NCBI GenBank assembly: GCA_011525875.1 | Contig: WYBN01000008.1 | Location: 1-64,000 of the forward strand | DNA from: Melioribacteraceae bacterium | GTDB lineage: Bacteria; Bacteroidota; Ignavibacteria; Ignavibacteriales; Melioribacteraceae | DNA: 64,000 nucleotides | Direction: 5' to 3' | Shown here: piece after piece, positions 16,450 to 25,781 of the stretch | Position numbering within the stretch: the first letter of the stretch is position 1 | How the letters are laid out: every line of letters begins with the position of its first letter | The notes under the pieces: generated by a model | Told to the model about the DNA's origin: nothing | The model's input: only the letters and a program-made list of their open reading frames with translations | Databases searched by the model: none | Program-made: the position numbers and the translations under genes

Positions 16450-16541
16450 TCTTTTAATTTACAGGTTTTGTTTTTGTTTGAACAGAGTCTCGAAAGGATT
16501 TGTTTCATGAATATTTATTTATTAATTGCAAATAATTCCTT

Positions 16542-17795
16542 TTAGCTATTCATGCTGTTCATAAATTCTTTATTATTCTTCGTGCCTCTGAGTTTATCGG
16601 TCAGAAATTCCATTGCTTCAACCGAATCGAATTCGCTGAGTATTTTTCTAAGTATCCAAACCTTGTTAAGTTCGTCTTCTTTCATCAGTAATTCTTCCTT
16701 ACGAGTGCCGGATTTATTAACGTCAATTGCGGGAAAAATTCTTCTATCAGCGAGGTCACGGTTCAATACTAATTCCATATTGCCGGTTCCTTTGAATTCC
16801 TCAAAAATCACTTCGTCCATTCTGCTGCCTGTTTCGATTAATGCTGTTGCGATAATAGTCAGACTGCCGCCGTCTTCGGTGTTGCGCGCAGAACCAAAAA
16901 ATCTTTTCGGCTTTTGGAGAGCGTTAGAATCAACGCCGCCGGAAAGTATTCTGCCGCTGTGAGGTATTACAGTGTTATGAGCGCGGGCTAAACGCGTGAT
17001 GCTATCGAGCAAAATAACAACATCCTCTTTCGCTTCAACCATCCTTTTTGCTTTTTCAATAACCATGTTGGCTACTTGCACGTGTCTGTCAGCCGGTTCG
17101 TCGAATGTAGAGCTTATCACTTCTGCCTGCACCGAACGCTGCATGTCTGTAACTTCCTCTGGTCTTTCGTCAATTAAGAGCATAATGAGTTTTACTTCAG
17201 GGTGATTACGCGTGATTGAGTTGGCTATCTTCTGCAGAAGAATTGTCTTACCGCTCTTAGGAGGCGAGACAATCAAACCGCGCTGTCCTTTGCCTATCGG
17301 CGCTAACATATCAACAATTCGCACCGAATATTCACCCGGCACAGACTCCAATTTCAATCTCTTAGTCGGGTAAAGAGGAGTAAGATTATCGAACAAGGTT
17401 CTTTCCCTCGTCATCTCGGGGTCTTTCCCGTTAACTGCTTCAACTCGCAGCAGTGCAAAAAACCGCTCGCCTTCTTTTGGGGGGCGAACCTGCCCGCTGA
17501 CAAAATCGCCGGTACGTAAGCTGAAACGCTTTATTTGTGATGGAGAGACATAAATATCGTCGGGTGATGGAAGGTAATTATAATCTGATGAGCGCAAAAA
17601 TCCGTATCCATCCTGTAATACTTCCAGAACGCCTTTCGAAAATGTGAGTCCGTCCTTTTGTGTCTGGGCTTCAAGAATTTTGAAGATCAATTCTTGTTTT
17701 CTTAAATCGCTGTAGCCGTTAACCTGGTATTCTTTAGCGATTTTCTGCAAATCAACTATTTTTTTTGATTGCAGTTCGGAAATGTCCATTGGCAT
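16542..17795 (-). CDS. rho: Transcription termination factor Rho
   Basis: Hexameric RNA helicase that ends transcription at rho-dependent sites; 417 residues. The N-terminal Rho_N domain ([17 protein letters not shown]) and cold-shock RNA-binding domain ([19 protein letters not shown]) are followed by the ATPase with Walker [22 protein letters not shown], Walker [15 protein letters not shown] and the secondary RNA site GGVDSNAL. It is somewhat short, with only a minimal N-terminal extension. A promoter of the group type lies upstream at 17943-17973. Confidence 0.98.
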   Translation of the reverse strand: MPMDISELQSKKIVDLQKIAKEYQVNGYSDLRKQELIFKILEAQTQKDGLTFSKGVLEVLQDGYGFLRSSDYNYLPSPDDIYVSPSQIKRFSLRTGDFVSGQVRPPKEGERFFALLRVEAVNGKDPEMTRERTLFDNLTPLYPTKRLKLESVPGEYSVRIVDMLAPIGKGQRGLIVSPPKSGKTILLQKIANSITRNHPEVKLIMLLIDERPEEVTDMQRSVQAEVISSTFDEPADRHVQVANMVIEKAKRMVEAKEDVVILLDSITRLARAHNTVIPHSGRILSGGVDSNALQKPKRFFGSARNTEDGGSLTIIATALIETGSRMDEVIFEEFKGTGNMELVLNRDLADRRIFPAIDVNKSGTRKEELLMKEDELNKVWILRKILSEFDSVEAMEFLTDKLRGTKNNKEFMNSMNS

Positions 17796-17942
17796 AATGT
17801 GTTCCTATTTGATTTTAAAAAAAATTCACCTGGTGTTTCGTCCAAGCATTTTTAGATCGGGGAATTTGATTGAATTCGTTATCTAAACACTGACTTATTA
17901 AAAAAGATTATAAAAACATTGAATGGAACAAGAGGTTCATTG

Positions 17943-17973
17943 AAAAACTAATTTAATCCTATCAAATTGTCAA
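17943..17973 (-). promoter_or_regulatory. Candidate promoter of rho
   Basis: On the minus strand TTGACA (17973-17968) is followed by TAGTTTTT (17950-17943), with 20 bases between the TTG and the second box. It matches TAnnTTTG in seven of eight positions. It overlaps the folC stop codon and leaves a leader of about 140 bases before rho. Confidence 0.5.
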
Positions 17974-19232
17974 GCAAAATTATGTAATAATTTTAATTTT
18001 ACCTCCCCTAATATATAAATACTGCCTAAAATAACTAAACAGTTATTTGATTTTTTTTTACGATAATTAACTACAAACTCTGCTGCATCTGCTAAGCCGG
18101 AGGCATTAAGATTGATCTTATGAGCGGCTGCCAACAAATTTTCAGACGATTCGGCTCTTTCATTTTTGATAGAAGTTAAGTAAAATTTGTCAAAATATTT
18201 GGATAACATCTTCAGCATAAGCAAATAATTCTTATCCTTCATGCATCCGAAAACAATTTCTCTTTTGTCGTATCTCATATATTCAGCTTTAAACTGCTGA
18301 ATGAAAGCCTCAACTCCTTGCGGGTTGTGGGCTGAATCAATTATAATTTTGGGGTCCTCATTGATTACCTCATATCTGCCCTGCATACCGGAATTTTCCA
18401 CAACTTTTGATATGCCATTATTAATGAGAAGCCAATCACTAATAGCCAGAGTTTTGTAAAGGGAATGAACCGCCAGAGCAGAATTAATAAGCTGATGCTT
18501 CCCTTTCAGCGGGGTTTGATAAATATTATATATGAATTTACCATCGTGCAGAATGAGCGAATTATTGAAAGCGGTTATAAATTTTCTAACCGGCAAGAAT
18601 AGTGCGCTCCTTTCAGAAGAAACATTTTCCAAAACTTTCTCAGCTGCTGCAGGCATTACACCAGCAAATACATGAGTGCCGCTTTTAATTATTCCCGCTT
18701 TTTCAAAGGCTATTTTCTTTATATCGTTCCCGAGAATATTAGTATGCTCAAGACTGATTGTGGTAATAACAGAAGCTAAAGGATTTAATACATTCGTTGC
18801 ATCGAGTCTGCCTCCCAAACCTGTTTCAATAACTGCATAGTCGGTTTTGTTTTCCTCAAAATACTTAAACGCCATAGCGGTTGTCAGTTCGAAAAAAGTG
18901 GGGCTGTTCTTATCAATATATTTTACAAGGGAATTCATGAAGTCTGATATGTACTCGTCAGAAATGAGTTCCCTGTTAATTCTAATTCTTTCATTAAACA
19001 AGACATAATGGGGCGAAGTGTAAAGCGCGGTTTTGTAACCTGCTTCCATTAAAATACTGGCAATAAATCCGGCGGTGCTCCCCTTCCCGTTTGACCCCGC
19101 AATGTGAAACGCAGCTAATTTATTTTGAGGATTGCCCAGATATTCCAGAAGGTTCTGAATATTTTCCAGCCCGAGTTTAATTCCGAATTGATGGAGTGAA
19201 AAAAGTTTTTCTAATGCTTGTTGAACTTTCAT
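17970..19232 (-). CDS. folC: Folylpolyglutamate / dihydrofolate synthase
   Basis: Mur-ligase-family enzyme that adds glutamate to folates and, in many bacteria, also makes dihydrofolate; 420 residues. The P loop is AGSNGKGST, followed by FTSPHYVLFNERIRIN, ETGLGGRLDATNV, SLEHTNILGNDIKKIAFEKAGI and the C-terminal IDSAHNPQGVEAF. The start overlaps the pyrD stop by four bases, so translation is coupled. Confidence 0.95.
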   Translation of the reverse strand: MKVQQALEKLFSLHQFGIKLGLENIQNLLEYLGNPQNKLAAFHIAGSNGKGSTAGFIASILMEAGYKTALYTSPHYVLFNERIRINRELISDEYISDFMNSLVKYIDKNSPTFFELTTAMAFKYFEENKTDYAVIETGLGGRLDATNVLNPLASVITTISLEHTNILGNDIKKIAFEKAGIIKSGTHVFAGVMPAAAEKVLENVSSERSALFLPVRKFITAFNNSLILHDGKFIYNIYQTPLKGKHQLINSALAVHSLYKTLAISDWLLINNGISKVVENSGMQGRYEVINEDPKIIIDSAHNPQGVEAFIQQFKAEYMRYDKREIVFGCMKDKNYLLMLKMLSKYFDKFYLTSIKNERAESSENLLAAAHKINLNASGLADAAEFVVNYRKKKSNNCLVILGSIYILGEVKLKLLHNFA

Positions 19233-20149
19233 TTACTAATCTGATATGAAGCGATTAATTCGGCAATACCAAGGATATTCATTTTAGCGCAGTAAGAAAC
19301 TAACCCTTCAATTATTTCGATTCCAGCATTAGGGTTAATAAAATTTACTGTCCCAATCTGAATAGCGGAAGCGCCACAGATAATAAATTCAACTGCGTCT
19401 TTCCAATTCATTATTCCGCCTATTCCTATTATGGGTATATCAACGTTTCTGCTTATCTCCAAAACCTTGGCAAGCGCAATGGGTTTAATCGCGGGGCCGG
19501 AAAGCCCTCCAGTAATATTTGAAAGTTTCGGTCTGCGCGAGTAAATATCGAAGGACGTGCCGACCAATGTGTTAATTGCAGAGACAGCATCGGCTCCCCC
19601 ATCTTTTGCGGCGGATGCAAATTTGTAGATGGAAGATACATTAGGCGATAATTTAATAATAATCGTTTTATCGGTAACCGCCCTAACTCTTTCAGTTATT
19701 TTTGCAACTGCAGTGATATCATTGCCGAATATTAAACCACCCTCTTTTACATTGGGGCATGATACGTTAATCTCAAAACCTTTTATCGCTTCCTGCTCGT
19801 CAAGAATTTTTACACACTCCTCATATTCCTCAACAGTGCTTGCGGCTATATTGCAAATAATAGTTGATTTTAAGTTTGTAAGAAAGGGAATCTTTGATTT
19901 GATAAATTCTTCAACCCCTACATTAGCAAGACCGATTGCGTTCAACATTCCTGATGGTGTTTCTACTATTCTCTGCGGAGGATTTCCCTTCCGTGGATTA
20001 AGTGAAACCGACTTTGTAATAATTGCACCAATCTTGCTTAGGTCAGTAAATTCCGATATTTCGTTACCATATCCTACTGTACCCGAAGCAAGTATTACAG
20101 GATTTTTCAATCTAAGTTTTCCGATTCGAACTGATAAATCTGCGTTCAT
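19229..20149 (-). CDS. pyrD: Dihydroorotate dehydrogenase B, catalytic subunit
   Basis: FMN-containing class 1B subunit oxidising dihydroorotate to orotate in pyrimidine synthesis; 306 residues. The key features are LASGTVGYGNE, SVSLNPRKGNPPQRI, MLNAIGLANVG, the active-site segment FEINVSCPNVKEGG with the catalytic Cys, IIKLSPN, and the FMN phosphate site GIGGIMNWKDAVEF plus GASAIQIGT. It pairs with PyrK, encoded immediately upstream with a four-base overlap. Confidence 0.96.
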   Translation of the reverse strand: MNADLSVRIGKLRLKNPVILASGTVGYGNEISEFTDLSKIGAIITKSVSLNPRKGNPPQRIVETPSGMLNAIGLANVGVEEFIKSKIPFLTNLKSTIICNIAASTVEEYEECVKILDEQEAIKGFEINVSCPNVKEGGLIFGNDITAVAKITERVRAVTDKTIIIKLSPNVSSIYKFASAAKDGGADAVSAINTLVGTSFDIYSRRPKLSNITGGLSGPAIKPIALAKVLEISRNVDIPIIGIGGIMNWKDAVEFIICGASAIQIGTVNFINPNAGIEIIEGLVSYCAKMNILGIAELIASYQISK

Positions 20150-20901
20150 AGCACAATATCCTTAGCATTGAATACCGGACCGTCTTTGCAAACGAGATAA
20201 TATTTATCATCGCTTACTGATTTTTCCACAGGACACCCCTGGCATATCCCGAAACCGCAAGCCATAGCGCACTCGATTGATATTTCGCATTTAACATTGA
20301 TTTCATCAACAAGTCCCTGAAGAGCTTTCATCATCGGATTAGGTCCGCATGAATAAATTATCGAATCGTTCAATGTTTGTCCGGCGAGTTTTGTTCTCAA
20401 AAGATCGACAGCAGTTCCTCTGAAACCCAGCGAGCCGTCGTCGGTTGATACGTTCACATTTACTAATCCGTATGTTATGATCTCCTTGTCGGTTCTTCCC
20501 CCGATGATGCACTGAATATTTTTGTCTCTTAATTTTTTTATTAAAAATGGGAATGGCGCAACTCCCAAACCGCCAGCGGCAATAATTGCATTTTTTTCTT
20601 TCCCAATAGTAAAACCTTTGCCAAGCGGACCGAGAATATCAATTATATCGCCTTCTTTCTTCCTGGAAAGTATTTCCGTGCCTTCGCCGTGAACATTGAA
20701 GAGGAAAAAAATAAATTCTCCTTCCACATCACATATGCTGAAGGGTCTTCGAAGTAAAGGATAATCCGATTCGTTCACTTTAATATTACAGAATTGTCCC
20801 GGTAGTATTGAAGCCGCAATCCCTGGCGAGAAAACCTTAAGTAAATAAACATTTTCTTTAAGCTTTATATTACTTTGTACAGTAGCCAGATCAATTAGCA
20901 C
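20146..20901 (-). CDS. pyrK: Dihydroorotate dehydrogenase electron transfer subunit
   Basis: FAD/[2Fe-2S] subunit that passes electrons from PyrD to NAD+; 251 residues. It has the FAD-binding LLRRPFSICD, the nucleotide-binding AAGGLGVAPF, YSCGPNPMMKAL, and the cluster motif ECAMACGFGICQGC with a fourth Cys in YLVCKDGPVF. The start is GTG at 20901. The overlap with pyrD fits a heteromeric complex made in stoichiometric amounts. Confidence 0.95.
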   Translation of the reverse strand: MLIDLATVQSNIKLKENVYLLKVFSPGIAASILPGQFCNIKVNESDYPLLRRPFSICDVEGEFIFFLFNVHGEGTEILSRKKEGDIIDILGPLGKGFTIGKEKNAIIAAGGLGVAPFPFLIKKLRDKNIQCIIGGRTDKEIITYGLVNVNVSTDDGSLGFRGTAVDLLRTKLAGQTLNDSIIYSCGPNPMMKALQGLVDEINVKCEISIECAMACGFGICQGCPVEKSVSDDKYYLVCKDGPVFNAKDIVL

Positions 20902-20921
20902 AATTAATTCCCGTTTACTTA

Positions 20922-21575
20922 TTAATGATCTTTTTTCTTAAATAATTTTTCTTCTAACTGCGAGATTTTATCCAGCCTTTTTTGATGCCGGCCGCCGCTG
21001 AAGCCGGTTAACAGCCATGTGTCGATAACCATTTTGACAGTTTCTTCCCCAATTGATTTTGCGCCGAGCAGCAGTACATTAGCGTTGTTGTGGTTTCTGG
21101 CACTCCAAGCCGTGAAGTTATTATAGCAGACCGCAGCCCTTATTCCGGGAAGTTTATTCAATACAATGCTTGATGCATTGCCTGTAGCGTCAATCATGAT
21201 CCCGGTCGAGCACCTACCGTTTAATACTTTTTCGGCTACATTTAATGCATAGTCAGGATAATCGCACGATTCTGTTGAGAATGTTCCAACATCCTCAAAT
21301 TTTAGATTCTTATTTTCGATATATTTTTTAACTATTTCCTTTAACGAAAATCCCGTGTGGTCGCTGCCAATCGCAATGCAAATATTGGCGCTGACTTCCA
21401 CTTCCTTAATTCTTTCCTGAGGCTGCACCGAATCGTCAAGTAATAATTCAATATTATACTGCTTAAGTAAATCCTTTGCGAGGGGCGTAAGCAGGCAGTC
21501 CTTAGGAGCTTTCAGCCTTCTCTCGCCTTTTTTTACTAAGTCAAGAATTTGTCTTTCGGATATTAAATGTTTCAT
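20922..21575 (-). CDS. RpiB/LacAB-type sugar-phosphate isomerase homologue with N-terminal extension
   Basis: 217 residues. Residues about 65-210 are an RpiB/LacA/LacB fold: AIGSDHTGFSLKE (His73), GTFSTESCDYPDYA, NKLPGIRAAVC and NHNNANVLLLGAKSIG. The catalytic-base segment that normally reads ICGTGIGMSIAANK reads IDATGNASSIVLNK, so the usual Cys is Asp129. About 60 extra residues at the N terminus (ISERQILDLV, LTPLAKDLLKQYNIELL) resemble the start of EutT-type cobalamin adenosyltransferases. It may not be a simple ribose-5-phosphate isomerase. It lies eight bases after manC. Confidence 0.8.
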   Translation of the reverse strand: MKHLISERQILDLVKKGERRLKAPKDCLLTPLAKDLLKQYNIELLLDDSVQPQERIKEVEVSANICIAIGSDHTGFSLKEIVKKYIENKNLKFEDVGTFSTESCDYPDYALNVAEKVLNGRCSTGIMIDATGNASSIVLNKLPGIRAAVCYNNFTAWSARNHNNANVLLLGAKSIGEETVKMVIDTWLLTGFSGGRHQKRLDKISQLEEKLFKKKDH

Positions 21576-21583
21576 TATTCAGG

Positions 21584-22648
21584 TTAAAGCAGTTCGTTTC
21601 GTTTATTAAGTTTGAGATAATCAACAACTAATTTCACTTCCTGCGCTCTATCGCGGTCGCAAATCAGAAGTGCATCTTTTGTATCAATAATTATCAATCG
21701 ACTGGCGCCGATAACAGCCGTAAATTTATTTTGGGAATCTACATAAGAATTTTCCGTATTGATTAAATAGCTGTCTCCGACAACACAATTACCCGCTCTA
21801 TCTTTTATCGACAATTCGTAAACAGCTTCCCAGCTTCCAACGTCACTCCAGTCAAACTCACCTTTGATTATATAGGCTTTAGACGTTTTCTCCATTACGC
21901 CGTAATCAATCGAAATGTTCTTTAGCAGCCCGTATATGTGAGCAACCTTTTCATAGAAATCCTTAGCCCCGATTCTGGTCTGAATTTCTTCGAGCCCCTC
22001 ATACAACTCGGGCATAAATTTTTTGAATTCATTCAAGATTGTTGAAGCTTTCCAGATAAACATACCTGAGTTCCAATAAAAATCACCGGATTTAAGAAAA
22101 AGAACGGCGGTTTCGTAGTTTGGTTTTTCGGCAAATGTTTTCACTTTAAAAACATTCTCATCAACTGGTTTATCTATTTGAATATAACCGTAACCAGTTT
22201 CCGGGCGGGTTGGACTAATCCCGATAGTTACAAGCGAATCATTCTTGTATGCATACTCTGCAGCGGTTAGTATTGTTTCACGGAATTTTTCAACGTCTGT
22301 TATTAAATGGTCGGCAGGCAAGGTTACAATAACTGCGTCTTCGGACTTGTCATTAATAATTATTGTCGAGAGCCCGATGCATGCAGCTGTATTTCTGCCG
22401 AAAGGTTCAGCAACTATATTCATTTCGGGAATAAACGGAAGATGTTTTACGATCTCCGGCTTTTGAACATTGTTTGTCACAACATAAATATTTTCATTCT
22501 TTACCACTCCTTTAAGTCTGGTCACTGTATCCTTTATCAAAGAATTTTCGCCAAACATATTCAGCAGTTGCTTAGGGGTTTTTTCCCTGCTGCTGGGCCA
22601 AAATCTTGAACCAACGCCTCCAGCCATTATTACAGCATAAATTACCAT
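21584..22648 (-). CDS. manC: Mannose-1-phosphate guanylyltransferase
   Basis: Makes GDP-mannose from mannose-1-phosphate and GTP; 354 residues, the length of the form without a fused isomerase. The nucleotidyltransferase signature is VIMAGGVGSRFWPSSREKTPKQLL. Also present are AEPFGRNTAACIGL, TLPADHLI, the sugar site TFAEKPNYETA, YWNSGMFIWKAS, and DYGVMEKTSKAYIIKGEFDWSDVGSW. It stands in a run of housekeeping genes, not in a polysaccharide cluster, so it probably serves general glycan or lipid synthesis. Confidence 0.93.
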   Translation of the reverse strand: MVIYAVIMAGGVGSRFWPSSREKTPKQLLNMFGENSLIKDTVTRLKGVVKNENIYVVTNNVQKPEIVKHLPFIPEMNIVAEPFGRNTAACIGLSTIIINDKSEDAVIVTLPADHLITDVEKFRETILTAAEYAYKNDSLVTIGISPTRPETGYGYIQIDKPVDENVFKVKTFAEKPNYETAVLFLKSGDFYWNSGMFIWKASTILNEFKKFMPELYEGLEEIQTRIGAKDFYEKVAHIYGLLKNISIDYGVMEKTSKAYIIKGEFDWSDVGSWEAVYELSIKDRAGNCVVGDSYLINTENSYVDSQNKFTAVIGASRLIIIDTKDALLICDRDRAQEVKLVVDYLKLNKRNELL

Positions 22649-22658
22649 TTCGTTTTCC

Positions 22659-23519
22659 TTATTTATACTTTAGAATTTGTTCGCCAAATCTTTCGGCGCG
22701 ATTTAAATAATTCGTAATATCGACATCCTTGCTTTTTATCACCGCAACTATCACAATTAGGCAAGCGCGTAGACTTTCGACAATATATTTATCGGGTTTC
22801 ATTTTCTTATTTAATATGAGTTTCAAACCAACGGCAAAAATTATATGCATGTTCGATATTACCTTGAAACCGTTCTCTTCGGATAATTCATAGTTGATTT
22901 TCATTAATTCCATTGAACTTCGCAATTCATCCTCGTGGAATTCACCGCTTATAAGTCTCGATAATAAGTTTTCTAATCCTTTGACGGGTTTAAGAATTCT
23001 CTGCTGAAATTGTTCGAAAGAGAGTTCGGTTTCTTTTTCGAGGTCGGCTAAGATTATCTCTTCTTTCAACTCATTGGTTTTCTGAGCAATAGCACTTTCC
23101 TTTTCCGGTGATCTGATTAACTCTATCGTTTTTTCGGAAGATTCTTTAGTATCTACTTCGCCTCCCGTATCTTCGCCGCTTTCCTGATATAGTTTTTCCC
23201 TCAGCAAAGACGGAGTAACTCTGTCAAGCAGATTGCTCAACAGCAGCACCATCTGGTGCGTGTGTTCTTTGAATTGTTCGCTGAGTCTTAAGAAGTCTAA
23301 TTTACTGTTTGATAATTGATTAAATATCTCGCTTAATCTGATTCCGAATTTAGAGAGTTCGGTTATCTTTTTAAATTTCAGAATAACAGACTGCAAATCT
23401 CCGCTCTTAGAAATATGATCTCGTAAAATGGCAACACACTCAATTTTCTCGGAGCTCAATCTGAGATTATTGGAAGCTACCGTAATAGCTTGAATTATAT
23501 ATTGTTTGGTTAAATCCAT
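22659..23519 (-). CDS. Hypothetical helical protein in the alr-manC operon
   Basis: 286 residues, no family recognised. It is predicted helical with an acidic, low-complexity middle (about 115-155, ESGEDTGGEVDTKESSEKTIE) that probably links two helical domains. No signal peptide, and no confident membrane segment apart from one hydrophobic stretch near LRACLIVIVAVI. The start codon directly follows the alr stop codon (TAAATG) and it ends ten bases before manC. The coupling hints at cell-envelope work, but nothing proves it. Confidence 0.7.
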   Translation of the reverse strand: MDLTKQYIIQAITVASNNLRLSSEKIECVAILRDHISKSGDLQSVILKFKKITELSKFGIRLSEIFNQLSNSKLDFLRLSEQFKEHTHQMVLLLSNLLDRVTPSLLREKLYQESGEDTGGEVDTKESSEKTIELIRSPEKESAIAQKTNELKEEIILADLEKETELSFEQFQQRILKPVKGLENLLSRLISGEFHEDELRSSMELMKINYELSEENGFKVISNMHIIFAVGLKLILNKKMKPDKYIVESLRACLIVIVAVIKSKDVDITNYLNRAERFGEQILKYK

Positions 23520-24632
23520 TTAATTCTTATATCTCCGCGGGACCCTTCGAGAAACCGCGCAAGTAACTTCATAAGGAATTGAATTTAATATTTTGGACCA
23601 GTCCCACCCATCAAATTTCACTTGTTTTTCTGCACCCAATAGAATTACTTTCCCTCCGGTTCGCAAATCAGCATCCCCGATATTTATCATAATTCTATCC
23701 ATTGTCACACGTCCAATCTGAGGATATTTCTTCCCATTAATAATAACAAAAGCTTTATTAGTTAAATTACGAAAGTATCCATCAGCATACCCGATTGGAA
23801 TTGTTGCAACCTTCAAATTTTTATTTGCCTTGAAAAGGCGTCCGTAACTTACAGTTTCACCTTTCCTCATCTCGCGAATTGTGCTAATTCCGGAAATAAG
23901 CGACATAACGGGTTTCAGCTTTATAGATTCGGTAGTTTCAAGCGATGGATAATAACCGTAAAGCGATATTCCTGGCCGAACCATATCGAGATAAGAATTT
24001 GGAATATCGAGAATTGCGCCGCTGTTTGCTGCATGAGCTAATCCGTAATTTATATTCTCATTTGATAATATGTGGATAATATACTTAAATCTATCCAATT
24101 GCAGAGCGGCAAACGATTTATTTCTTTCATCCGCCGTGGCAAAATGTGTATATATCCCGTCTATCTCTACCGATTTAATTTCGGAAATTCTTCTTATTGC
24201 ATGCAAAGCTTTAGAGTAATGAAAACCGAGCCTGCCCATACCGGTATCTATATTGATATGGACTTTTAATTTCCTGTTAGAATTCAACTTCTTTAATTTT
24301 TTAATATGCTCTTCAGTGCAAATTGTGGGCATAATATTATAAGTATAATATTCATCCAGATCATCAATCAACAATGGCGCAAAACTTACTATTGGTTCTT
24401 TGCAATTACAAGTTTTCCTAAGTTCAACTGCTTCTTCTATCAAAGCTACGCCGTAATATTCGGGTTTTTTGTCTCCAAGCTTCATAAGGCTTAAGACACA
24501 TTCCCTCATTCCGTGCCCATACGCATCCGCTTTAACCACAGCCATTATCTTTGATTTCCCGACTTTTCGTCTTATATTCAAATAATTGGACTTCAGATGT
24601 GATAGATTAATTTCCGCATAAGTGGCGCGCAT
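23520..24632 (-). CDS. alr: Alanine racemase
   Basis: PLP enzyme making D-alanine for peptidoglycan; 370 residues. The PLP lysine lies in AVVKADAYGHGM near residue 34. Other family segments are NIDTGMGRLGFH, ANSGAILD, MVRPGISLYGYYP, the VSYGRLF segment and IGRVTMDRIMINIG. It is the first gene of the minus-strand block. The divergent gene on the other side is ybjQ-like. Confidence 0.96.
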   Translation of the reverse strand: MRATYAEINLSHLKSNYLNIRRKVGKSKIMAVVKADAYGHGMRECVLSLMKLGDKKPEYYGVALIEEAVELRKTCNCKEPIVSFAPLLIDDLDEYYTYNIMPTICTEEHIKKLKKLNSNRKLKVHINIDTGMGRLGFHYSKALHAIRRISEIKSVEIDGIYTHFATADERNKSFAALQLDRFKYIIHILSNENINYGLAHAANSGAILDIPNSYLDMVRPGISLYGYYPSLETTESIKLKPVMSLISGISTIREMRKGETVSYGRLFKANKNLKVATIPIGYADGYFRNLTNKAFVIINGKKYPQIGRVTMDRIMINIGDADLRTGGKVILLGAEKQVKFDGWDWSKILNSIPYEVTCAVSRRVPRRYKN

Positions 24633-24825
24633 ATTTCTCCGGTTTTTTATAAAACTTCTACTATCGCTTGTTAAAAATAAATTATTTAACAGACATAAAA
24701 AAATAATAAGTTGAACCGTAAATTTTGAAAAACATTATTGCCACAAATTTTTATTGTGACTATTTTGTTTCTAAAATTATTTTAATTTTGACAAAGCAAG
24801 CATCCTATCATTAAAGGAGCAATCT

Positions 24826-25149
24826 ATGCTTATTACAACAACAAATACTGTAGAAGGGAAAAAAGTTTTAAAGTACATCGGGCTTGTTTCGGGCGAAGCG
24901 ATTCTCGGGGCAAACATATTTAAAGACTTTTTCGCCGGCATTCGCGATATCGTTGGGGGAAGATCTGCATCCTATGAACGAGAATTAAGGCGCGCAAAGG
25001 AAATTGCCGTAGAGGAAATGTCAGCGCAGGCTCAATCACTCGGTGGGAATGCCGTAATCGGTGTTGACCTCGATTATGAAACTATCGGTCAGGGCGGCAG
25101 TATGCTAATGGTTTCTGCCAGTGGCACAGCCGTCGTTCTTGAAAACTAA
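24826..25149 (+). CDS. YbjQ/UPF0145 family protein
   Basis: 107-residue protein of the YbjQ (heavy-metal-binding, PF01906) family: [60 protein letters not shown] and a Gly-rich end. Members form small pentamers; their role is unsettled. A clear ribosome binding site, AAAGGAG, precedes the ATG. The last four bases overlap the convergent SRPBCC gene. Confidence 0.92.
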   Translation: MLITTTNTVEGKKVLKYIGLVSGEAILGANIFKDFFAGIRDIVGGRSASYERELRRAKEIAVEEMSAQAQSLGGNAVIGVDLDYETIGQGGSMLMVSASGTAVVLEN

Positions 25150-25604
25150 GAATTGAATTTCTTCTTAAGATATTCAAAACGGAAATTGAAAATTTGGATT
25201 AGTTTTGGGCGGATGAAGAGCTTGTGGACTAACCGCCCAAGTATTCCAAAAGGAACGCCATAATTCACAATATCAATCATATTAACTTTACCTTGTAATT
25301 TTTCAATAATATGCTGATGATGCCAAAATTTATAAGGACCGAATCTCTGTTCGTCGATAAAATACGAACCCTCTTTCACATTCTTTATTTCAGTTAACCA
25401 GGTTTGTTTGATACCGGGAATAATTTCTACCATATATTTAATAATCTGACCAGAATACATCTTCGGAGCGATTTCATTTACAATACGAAATTTTAGTGAA
25501 GGAGGTGTAATTTCATTTAAATTATTAGGATTCGATAAAAAATTCCACGCCTCTTCTCGGGAAATGTTAAGTAATTGTTCCTGCCGTAATTCATAGATTT
25601 TCAT
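25146..25604 (-). CDS. SRPBCC-superfamily protein
   Basis: 152 residues with the helix-grip pattern of polyketide-cyclase/START-like proteins: an N-terminal strand followed by [26 protein letters not shown], then strands including [32 protein letters not shown], and a final helix. Such proteins are often annotated as cyclase-like or 'cell division inhibitor', without direct support. The bound ligand is unknown. Confidence 0.85.
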   Translation of the reverse strand: MKIYELRQEQLLNISREEAWNFLSNPNNLNEITPPSLKFRIVNEIAPKMYSGQIIKYMVEIIPGIKQTWLTEIKNVKEGSYFIDEQRFGPYKFWHHQHIIEKLQGKVNMIDIVNYGVPFGILGRLVHKLFIRPKLIQIFNFRFEYLKKKFNS

Positions 25605-25781
25605 TTTTACTCAAATATATTGTTTCAAATAATTTCTAACCTTACATTATTTCAAAAAGTTCATTCCCAGCCTGAGATATTCGTGGGATTTATTTCATTC
25701 TGAATAACACTTTCATATTCGAAAATTCATGGGATTAGATAACTTAAATTCGTTAACTTTACCTGCAAAAACCGGATTTTT

